Assembly (NCBI GenBank): GCA_934330725.1
Contig: CAKRGM010000004.1
Location: 62,001-126,000, forward strand
DNA from: an uncultured Lachnospiraceae bacterium
Lineage (GTDB): Bacteria; Bacillota; Clostridia; Lachnospirales; Lachnospiraceae
DNA length: 64,000 bases
Reading direction: 5' to 3'
The translations under genes and the position numbers were made by a program. The notes beneath the pieces are model-generated. The model made no database searches and was not told the DNA's origin. It worked only from the letters and a program-made list of their open reading frames with translations. Positions 17,804-26,384 of this stretch are shown here, piece by piece. Each line of letters begins with the position of its first letter. Position 1 is the first letter of the stretch.

Positions 17804-18796
17804 ATGTACACACCAACCGAAAAAAGATATGACAATATGCAATACAACAGATGCGGCAGAAGTGGCCTTAAACTTCCGGTAGTATCGCTGGGGTTCTGGC
17901 ATAATTTTGGCGATTTTTCGTCATATGACAATATGAAGCAAATGTGTTTTACAGCATTTGATAATGGAATTACACATTTCGACCTGGCAAACAATTACGG
18001 GCCGGAGCCGGGAAGCGCTGAAAAGCATCTTGGGATGATATTAAAGGAGCATTTATCGGCATACAGGGATGAGCTTATTATCAGTACAAAAGCAGGGTAT
18101 GACATGTGGAAAGGTCCATATGGAGACTGGGGCAGCCGCAAGTACCTGATAGCCAGTTTAGACCAGAGTCTTAAGCGTATGGGACTTGAATATGTGGATA
18201 TTTTTTATCATCACAGAATGGATCCTGAAACGCCGCTTGAGGAAACTATGGGAGCACTTGACCAGATTGTCAGGAGTGGAAAGGCTTTATATGTCGGACT
18301 TTCCAATTATGATGGCGAGACCATGAAAAAGGCCTGCACAATATTAAGCGATTTAAAGTGTCCGTTTATTATTAATCAGAATTCATACAATATATTTAAT
18401 CGTACAATTGAGAATAATGGATTAAAAGAGGCAGCAAGGGAGTGTGGAAAGGGAATTATATCTTTCAGTCCGCTTGCCCAGGGAATGCTTACAGACCGCT
18501 ATTTAAACGGAATACCGGCAGACAGTCGTGTGGCTACAGATGGAAGATTCCTTCATAGAGACCAGCTCGATAAAAAACGTATAAATATGATTGCACAGTT
18601 AAATAATATTGCAGCCCAGAGAGGAGAGACTCTTGCCCAGATGGCACTTAAGTGGGTTTTAAAGGATGACGATGTTACAAGTGTTCTTATTGGAGCATCA
18701 AGACCAGAGCAGATTCTTAATAATCTAAAAGTTATGCAGGCGGCGCAATTTTCCAAAGAAGAGCTGGAGTTAATAGATAAAATAGCACTGTCTTAA
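17804..18796 (+). CDS. Aldo/keto reductase, YghZ/GPR type
   Basis: 330 residues, NADPH-dependent aldehyde reductase fold. The sequence MYTPTEKRYDNMQYNRCGRSGLKLPVVSLG is the start typical of L-glyceraldehyde-3-phosphate reductase homologues (YghZ/MgrA). Catalytic residues are visible as the Asp/Tyr of THFDLANNYGP, Lys of IISTKAGYD and His of IFYHHRMD. The cofactor-binding end is SVLIGASRPEQILNNL. ATG 17804 has AGGAG 7 nt upstream. It lies 19 bp after the J-domain gene, possibly cotranscribed. True substrate unknown. Confidence 0.9.
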   Translation: MYTPTEKRYDNMQYNRCGRSGLKLPVVSLGFWHNFGDFSSYDNMKQMCFTAFDNGITHFDLANNYGPEPGSAEKHLGMILKEHLSAYRDELIISTKAGYDMWKGPYGDWGSRKYLIASLDQSLKRMGLEYVDIFYHHRMDPETPLEETMGALDQIVRSGKALYVGLSNYDGETMKKACTILSDLKCPFIINQNSYNIFNRTIENNGLKEAARECGKGIISFSPLAQGMLTDRYLNGIPADSRVATDGRFLHRDQLDKKRINMIAQLNNIAAQRGETLAQMALKWVLKDDDVTSVLIGASRPEQILNNLKVMQAAQFSKEELELIDKIALS

Positions 18797-18813
18797 AGAA
18801 AAATAAGGTAATA

Positions 18814-18833
18814 ATGAATGAATAATATTCATT
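18814..18833. promoter_or_regulatory. Operator copy 1 for the TetR regulator
   Basis: Matches ATGAATGAANNNNATTCATT, the same 20-bp pattern found before the MATE gene at 19584. It contains the perfect palindrome AATGAATA-A-TATTCATT and overlaps the -35 of the tetR promoter, so binding would block transcription of tetR. Confidence 0.8.
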
Positions 18834-18860
18834 GACATAACTCTTTTATTGTGCTAGTAT
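18832..18860 (+). promoter_or_regulatory. Promoter of the tetR gene
   Basis: TTGACA (18832-18837), 17 bp, TAGTAT (18855-18860). The -35 is shared with the operator. Confidence 0.8.
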
Positions 18861-18931
18861 TATCAATGCAGACAGGAAATATAATCTGTAAAGTTGATAA
18901 AACACCGTAGAAAGCATTTGGAGGAAAACAG

Positions 18932-19528
18932 ATGAGAGTTGTAAAGGATCCTGAGGTCAGAAAGCAGGAGATTTTAGATGCTGCGATTCAGGTATTTGCA
19001 AGAAAGGGATATGACAAGACATCAATTTCAGATATTGCGGCTGAGGCGAATATGTCGCAGGGACTTTGTTACAGATATTTTCCTTCTAAAGAAGATATTT
19101 ATAATGAAGCAGTAGAGCAGTACGCAACATTGATTGCACAGCGTAATCATAATGAATATCTTAAACTTGTGAAAAAAAATAATGCGGTAACACTTCGGGA
19201 GCAGATTAAGCTGCTCTGTGAGAATATGAGTACATATAAGAATGCTGAGCATGAAGATAAAGGGCTTTATGAAATGTTTCATCGTCCGGATGGGAAAAGG
19301 CTTCACATGCAGCTTTCGTTTCTGATTATGGAAAAGGTTATTCCGTATATGGAAGAAGCACTGGCTGATGCAAAAAAACGAGGCGAGATATCAATTGATG
19401 ATACAGCTGCTACGGCCAGGTTTATGATGTATGGACAGCTGCCGCTTATATTTGATCGCAATATATCTGATGAGAAATGTGGAAAGAAGCTTGAAGATAT
19501 AACATTCCGGCTGCTTGGTTTATCATAA
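18932..19528 (+). CDS. TetR-family transcriptional regulator
   Basis: 198 residues. The N-terminal HTH is DAAIQVFARKGYDKTSISDIAAEANMSQGLCYRYFPSKEDIYNEAV, the canonical TetR signature. The C-terminal ligand domain is not assignable. It sits directly ahead of a MATE efflux gene, and both genes carry the same 20-bp inverted repeat upstream, so it very likely represses itself and the pump until a substrate binds. RBS GGAGG precedes the start. Confidence 0.93.
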   Translation: MRVVKDPEVRKQEILDAAIQVFARKGYDKTSISDIAAEANMSQGLCYRYFPSKEDIYNEAVEQYATLIAQRNHNEYLKLVKKNNAVTLREQIKLLCENMSTYKNAEHEDKGLYEMFHRPDGKRLHMQLSFLIMEKVIPYMEEALADAKKRGEISIDDTAATARFMMYGQLPLIFDRNISDEKCGKKLEDITFRLLGLS

Positions 19529-19534
19529 AGAAAA

Positions 19535-19570
19535 TAATCCCGGTAAGAAATAAATTCTGCCGGGATTAAA
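19535..19570 (+). terminator. Terminator between tetR and the MATE gene
   Basis: AATCCCGGTAAGAA and TTCTGCCGGGATT pair closely around ATAAA. Only A residues follow rather than a T run, so it may be leaky or act for the opposite strand. Confidence 0.55.
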
Positions 19571-19583
19571 AATAAAAATATAA

Positions 19584-19603
19584 ATGAATGAAGTACATTC
19601 ATT
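19584..19603. promoter_or_regulatory. Operator copy 2 for the TetR regulator
   Basis: ATGAATGAAGTACATTCATT, identical to copy 1 at 16 of 20 bases with the differences confined to the four central positions. It begins 41 bp before the MATE start codon. Confidence 0.8.
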
Positions 19604-19624
19604 TAAAACATTAAGGAGGAAACT

Positions 19625-20959
19625 ATGAACAGTAAAATTGATTTTGTAAATGGAAAAACGCTGAAAGCGCTTTTAGCTATGGTAGTGCCGGTATTATTAT
19701 CTATGATATTAATGATGGCTTACAATATGGTAGACAGTCTGTGGATTGGAAATCTTCTGGGAGAGCAGGGATACGCAGCATTGACAGATTCTACATCAGT
19801 GATTCTTATATTAAATGCCCTTGCGCTTGGCTCCGGAAATGGTATTTCGATTCTTGTATCTCAGGTAACAGGTGCAGGCAAGAAAGAAAAAACAAATAAA
19901 ATCATAGGAGCAATCGTAGTTATGGCAGCAGTATTTTCTATAGTAATTGCCATAATTGCAGAATCAGGTTTATGGCCACTGATTCATATGTTACAGACTC
20001 CTGTGGCAGTTGAACAGGCAGCATATGATTATTTACAGATTTATTTATTAGGTTATGTTTTTATTTTCATTTATCTTCAGTTTACGGCAATAATGCGTTC
20101 TTTCGGAGATCCTGTATTTCAGCTTAAAGGAATGCTTGCAACTACAGTGCTTAATGCAGTATTAGACCCGCTTATGATTAACTGGATGGGACTTAAGGGT
20201 GCAGCCATTGCAACAGTTATATCTGAAATAGTCTGCCTTTTATATGCATTTTATTATTATAAGAAAAAAGAAATGTTTAAGATATGCATTTCAAAGGAAG
20301 GCATGTCTTATGCAAAGGACATTTTAAAGGATGCCGTTCTGGCAGCCGTGCAACAATGTATTCCTGCAATCAGTTCAGCTGTTATGGTTGCTTTAGTTGG
20401 AAGGTATGGCTTAACAGCCGTAGCCGGTTATGGAGTTGCAACAAAGCTTGAAATATTTTTGTTTTATCCGGCAATGGCAGTAAATATGGGACTTACAGCA
20501 ATTGTTGGACAGTGTATAGGAGCAGGCAGGTATGACAGGGTAAAAGATTACACTAAGTATGCCTGCATTACAGGCGGAATATTTATAGCAGTTCTTTCAG
20601 CAGCAGTGATTCTTTTAAGTGGATCTTTGTCAGGCCTGTTTGTAAAAGGAGCAGTAATTGCAGAAATTGTAAAACAGTTCTTTTTCACGATTAGTATTGG
20701 TTATGTTTTATACATGCTTACAAGTTGTTTTCTTGGTAAATTCAGTGGACTTGGGAAACCGGGATTAAGTATGATTTTATTTGTCTTTTATTATATTGTT
20801 GTCAGAATACCGCTTGCACAGATTCTGATAGGAAGTATGGGACTTAATGGAATATGGATAGCAATTCTTATTAGCCATGTTCTTTCAACTGTACTTGCCA
20901 TTATAATTAATTTTGTAATTAACAGGAAAAAAGAAGGCGTATGTCTGGCACAAAATTAA
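19625..20959 (+). CDS. MATE-family multidrug efflux transporter
   Basis: 444 residues, about twelve transmembrane segments, cation-coupled antiporter family. Features: MVDSLWIGNLLGEQGYAALT near helix 1-2, the conserved acidic-polar pattern in both halves, and QVTGAGKKEK between helices 2 and 3. Exports cationic drugs or metabolites; the substrate is unknown. RBS AAGGAGG. Paired with the TetR regulator just upstream. Confidence 0.93.
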   Translation: MNSKIDFVNGKTLKALLAMVVPVLLSMILMMAYNMVDSLWIGNLLGEQGYAALTDSTSVILILNALALGSGNGISILVSQVTGAGKKEKTNKIIGAIVVMAAVFSIVIAIIAESGLWPLIHMLQTPVAVEQAAYDYLQIYLLGYVFIFIYLQFTAIMRSFGDPVFQLKGMLATTVLNAVLDPLMINWMGLKGAAIATVISEIVCLLYAFYYYKKKEMFKICISKEGMSYAKDILKDAVLAAVQQCIPAISSAVMVALVGRYGLTAVAGYGVATKLEIFLFYPAMAVNMGLTAIVGQCIGAGRYDRVKDYTKYACITGGIFIAVLSAAVILLSGSLSGLFVKGAVIAEIVKQFFFTISIGYVLYMLTSCFLGKFSGLGKPGLSMILFVFYYIVVRIPLAQILIGSMGLNGIWIAILISHVLSTVLAIIINFVINRKKEGVCLAQN

Positions 20960-21065
20960 TAATATTTACAGCATAAAAGGCAGATGTATGCTGATTAATC
21001 ATAAAATTTAGTACATAGCATATAATAATAAGAAAAAACTTTTAGAAAACCAGATGAGGGTTGAA

Positions 21066-22337
21066 ATGAATGTTGGATATGTTCATACATTAGAAACACC
21101 TGTTAATGCGATTGATAAGGGGCAGATGAGAGTTGATGTTGTAGACAGGGCTACAAACAGACCGATTAGGAATGCAGTTGTTGATATAGCATATACAGCT
21201 GATCCGCAGTCAACAATAGAAGAGTTAACAACTAATGACAATGGACAGACGGAAAAGGTAGTGCTTCCGGCCCCACCGCTTGAGTACAGCATGGAACCCA
21301 GCGTGAATCAGCCGTTTTCAGAGTATACAGTCACAGTAAGGGCGGAAGGGTACGAGGAATTCAGCGTTTCGGGAAGCGATGTTTTCTCTGGTGAAGTAAG
21401 TATTCAGTCTATGCAGATGATGTCAATCCGTACCGATACCGGACCTGAAAATATTGTAATACCTGCAAATACATTATTCGGTAATTTTCCACCAAAGATA
21501 CCGGAGAGTGAGATAAAACCGGTAAATCAGCCGGGAGAAATTGTGTTAAGCAGAGTGGTTGTTCCGGAAATAGTGGTAGTCCATGATGGCCCTCCAGGTG
21601 ATTCTACTGCTGTTAATTATTATGAGCGTTATTCGGATTACATTAAAAATGTTGCAAGCAGCGAGATTTATTCTACCTGGCCAAGACAGACAATTGAAGC
21701 TAATGTGCTTGCAATGATGTCATTTACTTTAAACCGGGTGTATACGGAATGGTATAGAAATCAGGGATACGATTTTACTATAACTACTTCAACAGCGTAC
21801 GATCATAAATGGGTGAACGGAAGAAATATTTTCGAGAGCATTTCAGATGTTGTAGATGATATATTTAACAGATATTTATCAAGACCTAATGTGAAGCAGC
21901 CGATTCTTACACAGTATTGTGATGGTAAAAGAGTAAAATGCCCGAGGTGGCTTAGCCAGTGGGGAAGTAAATATCTCGGAGACCAGAATTATGATCCTTT
22001 GGAGATTATAAGATACTATTACGGTGATGACATGTATATTAATGAGGCTGAAGAAATAAGTGGAATTCCATCATCATGGCCGGGGGCAGATCTTGACGTT
22101 GGCTCGTCAGGACAAAAGGTGCGGCAGCTGCAGGAACAGTTGAATCTTATAGGCGAGTACTATAACGCAATTCCGGTGCTTACACCAGATGGAATTTATG
22201 GTGAACGTACAGCAGAAGCAGTAAGAGTATTTCAGCGTTTATTTGACCTTCCACAGACAGGAATAGTTGATTTTCCAACGTGGTATAAAATATCTGATAA
22301 ATATGTCAGGCTTTCACGTATTGCAGAACTTGAGTGA
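21066..22337 (+). CDS. SleC-like spore cortex protein (SpoIID-like region plus peptidoglycan-binding domain)
   Basis: About 423 residues. Begins with an Ig-like/carboxypeptidase-regulatory fold (MRVDVVDRATNRPIRNAVVDIAYT). The middle block VNYYERYSDYIKNVASSEIYSTWPRQTIEANVLAMMSFTLNRVYTEWYR resembles the SpoIID/LytB-like region of clostridial SleC-type proteins, with QYCDGKRVKCPRWLSQWGSKYLG. It ends in a PG_binding_1 domain (DVGSSGQKVRQLQEQLN...GERTAEAVRVFQRLFDLPQTG). Related proteins are germination-specific lytic enzymes made in sporulating cells; lytic activity here is not proven. GAGGG at 21056 favours ATG 21066 over 21054. No signal peptide is obvious and no CspBA protease gene is adjacent. 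Confidence 0.8.
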   Translation: MNVGYVHTLETPVNAIDKGQMRVDVVDRATNRPIRNAVVDIAYTADPQSTIEELTTNDNGQTEKVVLPAPPLEYSMEPSVNQPFSEYTVTVRAEGYEEFSVSGSDVFSGEVSIQSMQMMSIRTDTGPENIVIPANTLFGNFPPKIPESEIKPVNQPGEIVLSRVVVPEIVVVHDGPPGDSTAVNYYERYSDYIKNVASSEIYSTWPRQTIEANVLAMMSFTLNRVYTEWYRNQGYDFTITTSTAYDHKWVNGRNIFESISDVVDDIFNRYLSRPNVKQPILTQYCDGKRVKCPRWLSQWGSKYLGDQNYDPLEIIRYYYGDDMYINEAEEISGIPSSWPGADLDVGSSGQKVRQLQEQLNLIGEYYNAIPVLTPDGIYGERTAEAVRVFQRLFDLPQTGIVDFPTWYKISDKYVRLSRIAELE

Positions 22338-22399
22338 TTACAGAATGAAAAGGTATATTTTAATCCTGGCATCATAACTGAAAAATAATAATAAAATCC

Positions 22400-22447
22400 A
22401 AAACAGGCTCCGGCACAATTGAGATAATAAATGCCAGAGCCTGTTTT
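22400..22447. terminator. Bidirectional terminator
   Basis: AAAACAGGCTC-CGGCA pairs with TGCC-AGAGCCTGTTTT around an AT-rich loop, between the SleC-like gene and convergent degV. Confidence 0.88.
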
Positions 22448-22480
22448 ATTATTATATAGAAAAGCATTTTTGAAGATATT

Positions 22481-23350
22481 TTAGTGACGTTTTTCAGCCA
22501 TAAAGAATACGGCAATTGTTCCCGGACCTGTATGTGTTCCGATTATTGGACTTAAGTAATTTATTACGCTGTCAAGACCAGTCTTTTCCTTGATTTTATC
22601 GGCTGTAAACTGCGCATCTTCAATGCAGTCACTATGACCGATAAATACGATTCCAGCCTCATTTTTAAATGCGCCGGAATCCTGTGCAACCTTGTCAACT
22701 AAAGTTAAAAGCGCTTTTTTTCTTCCGCGGACTTTGCCGGTAGGAATAAGCTTACCTTCATCATTGATATAAAGAATAGGCTTTATACCTGCTAAAGAGC
22801 CAATAAATGCAGATGATTTGGAAACTCGTCCGCCACGATACAGGTGGAAAAGGTCATCAACTGTAAAATACTGTGCGAAGTTAAATAGATGTGATTTAAC
22901 ATAATCAGCAATTTCTTCAAGAGATTTTCCTTCTTTTTTAAGCTGTACTGCCCGGTAAACAACAAGGCCTTCGCCAAGTGATGCAGATAAGGAGTCGATT
23001 ATCGTAATATTGGCATCAGGATATTCTTCATTCAGTTCATTCATTGCGATAATATAGTTATTATAACTGCAGCTTAATGCGGATGAGAATGCAATATGCA
23101 GAATGTCATAGCCTTCTTCAATTCGCTTCTTAAAAAGCTTGTAAACTTCTTCAGGGTTACATGCCATTGTTGTAGGCATGGCACCATTTCGCATTTTTTT
23201 ATAAAATTCCTCAATAGGAAGTGTATTTTCAGGTCCGTAAACCGTATCATCAATAGAATAATATAGTGTGTGGATATCAACATTATTTTCCTTGACGAAT
23301 TCAGCAGGAAGATCTGCTGTAGTATCTGTCGAAATAATAAAATCGCGCAT
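22481..23350 (-). CDS. DegV-family fatty acid-binding protein
   Basis: 289 residues. DegV fold: ISTDTTADLPAEF at the N-terminus, MPTTMACNPEEVY (lipid head-group Ser/Thr loop), AFSSALSCSYNN, and the C-terminal GHSDCIEDAQFTADKI and IGTHTGPGTIAVFF. Family members (including FakB) present fatty acids to the kinase FakA. No fakA gene is next to it, so the partner is unknown. GGAGG precedes the start. On the minus strand an extended -10 (TGCTATAAT, 23425-23433) can serve it, divergent from marR. Confidence 0.9.
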   Translation of the reverse strand: MRDFIISTDTTADLPAEFVKENNVDIHTLYYSIDDTVYGPENTLPIEEFYKKMRNGAMPTTMACNPEEVYKLFKKRIEEGYDILHIAFSSALSCSYNNYIIAMNELNEEYPDANITIIDSLSASLGEGLVVYRAVQLKKEGKSLEEIADYVKSHLFNFAQYFTVDDLFHLYRGGRVSKSSAFIGSLAGIKPILYINDEGKLIPTGKVRGRKKALLTLVDKVAQDSGAFKNEAGIVFIGHSDCIEDAQFTADKIKEKTGLDSVINYLSPIIGTHTGPGTIAVFFMAEKRH

Positions 23351-23505
23351 TAAAGTGCCTCCTTAAAAATATTGAGTTTTGAGTATTTAGATTACAATTA
23401 TGTATATAATACCATTGAAATGTAATTATAGCAATAAAATCACAAGTGCCCGCTTACATTTCCTGTTGCAACTTATATTTTTATATCATATTCAGAGAAA
23501 AAATA

Positions 23506-23534
23506 TTGACGTAAGCTGATAAGTGCCTTATAAT
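23506..23534 (+). promoter_or_regulatory. Promoter of the marR-MATE operon
   Basis: TTGACG (23506-23511), 17 bp, TATAAT (23529-23534), a near-consensus promoter. Confidence 0.85.
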
Positions 23535-23536
23535 TC

Positions 23537-23558
23537 AATAATCCCATATGGGATTATT
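23537..23558. promoter_or_regulatory. 22-bp perfect palindrome, MarR operator
   Basis: Perfect two-fold symmetry centred on CCCATATGGG with AATAAT/ATTATT outer arms. It starts 2 bp after the -10 and covers the transcription start, so binding would block initiation. Most likely the site of the MarR protein encoded 12 bp downstream. Confidence 0.85.
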
Positions 23559-23570
23559 AAGGAGGGACAT

Positions 23571-24089
23571 ATGTATAGTGATAAACAGATACAACAGCTT
23601 CATAATGAGTTGAATAAGGCTATTATTAAGTGTCGTTCGGTGTATTCATTATGGTCAAAAGAACATGATATAAGCTATAACAGGATGCTTGTTCTTTACA
23701 CTATAAGAGAATATGGATTTTGTACTCAGAAACAAATATGTGACAGCTATCTTCTGCCGCGTCAGACCATAAATAATACAATTGCAAAAATGCGTAATGA
23801 GGGATTGCTTGAAATCAGTCCACAAAATAGTAATGGGAAGGAAAAGGCATTTGTGTTAACCGATAAAGGAAGTAAATATGCTAAACGATTGCTTAAGTCG
23901 CTTAATGATGTCGAACAAAGGACAGTTAAAATGGTGGGAAAGGAAAAAATTATTGCCATGACAGAAACTGTTTTGGAATTTGATAATGCTCTTATGAAAG
24001 CATTGGAAGAGTCTGCAAATAAAAATTCCGGCGATACGATTAAGCCTGTAAACAAAAATAAAAACAAGTCAGGAAATGAAAATGAGTAA
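23571..24089 (+). CDS. MarR-family transcriptional regulator
   Basis: 172 residues. Winged helix with YNRMLVLYTIREYGFCTQKQICDSYLLPRQTINNTIAKMRNEGLLE, the recognition helix being in LPRQTINNTIAKM, and the wing in NGKEKAFVLTDKG. Starts at ATG 23571 with AAGGAGGG 5-6 nt upstream. It overlaps the following MATE gene by 8 nt and almost certainly represses the pair through the 22-bp palindrome. The tail is Asn/Lys-rich and low in complexity. Confidence 0.93.
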   Translation: MYSDKQIQQLHNELNKAIIKCRSVYSLWSKEHDISYNRMLVLYTIREYGFCTQKQICDSYLLPRQTINNTIAKMRNEGLLEISPQNSNGKEKAFVLTDKGSKYAKRLLKSLNDVEQRTVKMVGKEKIIAMTETVLEFDNALMKALEESANKNSGDTIKPVNKNKNKSGNENE

Positions 24090-25440
24090 AAATACGAAAA
24101 TTATAGAAGATGATTTTTTAGGTTCGGAAAAAATCAGCAGAATACTTTTAAAACTTGCCCCACCGGTTATGTTAGCCCAGTTAATCCAGGCATTATACAA
24201 TATTGTAGATAGTTTTTTTGTTGGCAGATATTCAAATGATGCGTTAACGGCTTTATCAGTTATATATCCGCTGCAGCTTATCATTATTGCGCTGGCTGTT
24301 GGAACCGGAGTTGGTGTTAATACATATATGGCGGGCAAATATGCACAAAAAAGGACAGATGATGCTGATAATGCAGCAGGAACCGGAATGGTGTTAGAGT
24401 TTGCTACCTGGTTTGTTTTTGCAATTATCTCTTATTTAATAATGAAACCTTATGTAATGGCTTCTGCAAAAACACCTGATGCAGTATCATCGGCAGTTAC
24501 ATATGGAAATATTGTGTGTATTGGAAGTATTGGTGCATTTCTTGAAGGAAATTTTACAAAAGTACATCAGTCACATGGAAATATGAGACTCCCGATGATT
24601 GCCCAGATCTGCGGGGCAATTATTAATATTGTTCTTGATCCGGTGCTGATTTTTGGGGTAGGCCCGTTTCCTGAAATGGGAGTTGACGGTGCGGCAGCAG
24701 CTACAGTCTGCGGACAGATTGCGGCAGCAGTTATTACAGGAATCAGTGGATACAGGAGACCACCGAAGCTTAACAGACTATTTCATTACATAAAGAGGAT
24801 ATATTTTTATGGATATTCGTCAATTCTGATGCAGGCATTGTATACAGTGTATATAGTTGTCTTAAATATTATTCTCGCAGGATTTTCGGATGCGGCTGTT
24901 ACAGTGCTTGGTTTATATTATAAAATGCAGACTTTTTTCTTTATACCATTATTTGGACTGCAGACCTGTATTGTTCCGGTAATAAGCTTTAATTATGTCA
25001 GAAAATCATATAAAAGATGCAAAGATATAATGAAGAGTTCATTTAGTGTTTCTACGTTATTTATGATTATAGGAGTTATTGCATTTGTATTTATGCCATC
25101 CCATATTATAAGATTGTTTTCTGATAGCGCGGAGGTTCTTTCAATAGGAGCCATTGCATTTCCTGTCATAGGACTGAGTTTTATTCCTGCGGTATTTTCG
25201 TTGATGATACCGGTATTTTTTCAGGCGATTGGCAAAGGAAAAGAGAGTCTGTTTTTGTCGGTGGCAAGACAGATATTCTGCCTGATTCCCATATTCTGGG
25301 GCTTCTCTATGATTGGCCTGGATTATACGTGGATAGCATTTCCGGCTTCTGAGATAATATCAGGTGGAATTGGAATTTTTATGTACTTAAGGACTATTGG
25401 CGGATGGGAAAAAATTTCTGACCATAATAGAAAATGCTAA
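24082..25440 (+). CDS. MATE-family efflux transporter (second copy)
   Basis: 452 residues with about twelve transmembrane helices. NIVDSFFVGRYSNDALTALSVIYPL is the MATE helix 1-2 signature, and KVHQSHGNMRLPMIAQICGAIINIVLDPVLIFG marks the mid-half. It is only distantly similar to the pump at 19625. ATG 24082 is preferred over 24076 because AGG lies 8 nt before it. Translationally coupled to marR. Substrate unknown. Confidence 0.93.
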   Translation: MSKNTKIIEDDFLGSEKISRILLKLAPPVMLAQLIQALYNIVDSFFVGRYSNDALTALSVIYPLQLIIIALAVGTGVGVNTYMAGKYAQKRTDDADNAAGTGMVLEFATWFVFAIISYLIMKPYVMASAKTPDAVSSAVTYGNIVCIGSIGAFLEGNFTKVHQSHGNMRLPMIAQICGAIINIVLDPVLIFGVGPFPEMGVDGAAAATVCGQIAAAVITGISGYRRPPKLNRLFHYIKRIYFYGYSSILMQALYTVYIVVLNIILAGFSDAAVTVLGLYYKMQTFFFIPLFGLQTCIVPVISFNYVRKSYKRCKDIMKSSFSVSTLFMIIGVIAFVFMPSHIIRLFSDSAEVLSIGAIAFPVIGLSFIPAVFSLMIPVFFQAIGKGKESLFLSVARQIFCLIPIFWGFSMIGLDYTWIAFPASEIISGGIGIFMYLRTIGGWEKISDHNRKC

Positions 25441-25494
25441 ACTGGCTGTTTTATTTAATATCAGAAAGCTGTATAATATCACATATATCTAAGG

Positions 25495-25693
25495 TAATTG
25501 TGAATTATGAATTTCGACTACATTTATGCCAAATTAATAAATTCATAAGCAGGGTGCTTTAGTGCGGCCGGTACTTTGGCGGTGTATTTTACCGCCTTAC
25601 GTACCGCTGCCAGCAATAAGCAGCGCGAGCGTGCCTGCGTTGAATTGTTAATTTTGCCGGGCATTATCTGAAAAACTGAACGTTTCGCAATTA
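25495..25693. repeat. Palindromic AT/GC mosaic element, complete copy
   Basis: About 199 bp bounded by TAATTGTGAA and TTCGCAATTA (9 of 10 complementary). Inner arms also pair in order: ATGCC-AAATTAATAAATTCA with TGAATTGTTAATTTTGCC-GGGCAT, and AAGCAGG with CCTGC. The centre is GC-rich and holds three nested or adjacent hairpins: CGGTAC..GTACCG around GGCGGT..ACCGCC, then CGCTGC..GCAGCG. It fills most of the 285-bp gap between the MATE gene and the UPF0340 gene. A related deletion copy is at 32723. No ORF. Confidence 0.7.
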
Positions 25694-25725
25694 ACTATTA
25701 CGTATAAGCAAAGAAAGGAGCAGTT

Positions 25726-26274
25726 ATGAGTCTTAAAGAAGAAAGTTATAATGCAGCTGTAGAACTGCTTGATATAGCAGGAACACAGGAAGGCGATATT
25801 CTTGTTGCAGGATGTTCTACAAGTGAGGTGTCGGGTGAAAGGATTGGTTCTTCATCAAAGCCTGAACTGGCAAAAGAAGTATTTGAAGGGATATATGATG
25901 CGGTAAAAGAAAGAAAGATGTATCTTGCAGCCCAGTGTTGCGAGCATCTTAACAGAGCAATTATAATTGAGAAAGAACTTGCGGTATTAAGGAATATTGA
26001 GATTGTAAATGTTGTTCCATGGCCAAAGGCAGGAGGTTCTTTTGCAACACAGGCATATGAGCATTTTTCAAATCCTGTTGCAGTTGAGCATATAAAGGCT
26101 GATGCAGGAATGGATATAGGTGATACACTTATTGGAATGCATCTTAAAGATGTAGCAGTTCCTGTAAGAATCAGTGTGGATAAGATTGGTAAAGCTCATC
26201 TTGTCTGTGCAAGAACACGCCCGAAGTTTATTGGGGGCGAAAGAGCCCATTATCTGGTACCAGGCGAAAGATAA
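25726..26274 (+). CDS. UPF0340 (DUF436, YwlG-like) family protein
   Basis: 182 residues, cytoplasmic, function not established in the family. Recognisable by DILVAGCSTSEVSGERIGSSS near the N-terminus, AAQCCEHLNRA and the C-terminal TRPKFIGGERAHYLVPGER. Full length. AAAGGAG precedes the start by about 6 nt. Stands alone between the palindromic element and the infC leader. Confidence 0.9.
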   Translation: MSLKEESYNAAVELLDIAGTQEGDILVAGCSTSEVSGERIGSSSKPELAKEVFEGIYDAVKERKMYLAAQCCEHLNRAIIIEKELAVLRNIEIVNVVPWPKAGGSFATQAYEHFSNPVAVEHIKADAGMDIGDTLIGMHLKDVAVPVRISVDKIGKAHLVCARTRPKFIGGERAHYLVPGER

Positions 26275-26349
26275 CTGTCATAATGTTACAGTTTATAAAT
26301 GCATAAATAAAATTTGTAGATAAAAGCGCAAATAAAAGTAAAAAAACAC

Positions 26350-26378
26350 TTGACACATATCAATGTGGGTGATAAACT
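26350..26378 (+). promoter_or_regulatory. Promoter of infC-rpmI-rplT
   Basis: TTGACA (26350-26355), 17 bp, TAAACT (26373-26378). Predicts a leader of about 180 nt before infC. Confidence 0.7.
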
Positions 26379-26384
26379 ATAGAA

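Noticed and set aside
25561..25640. tRNA gene in the GC-rich centre of the palindromic element
   Set aside because: Hairpins are nested rather than cloverleaf, and no T-loop GTTCRA or anticodon arm of the right spacing is present.
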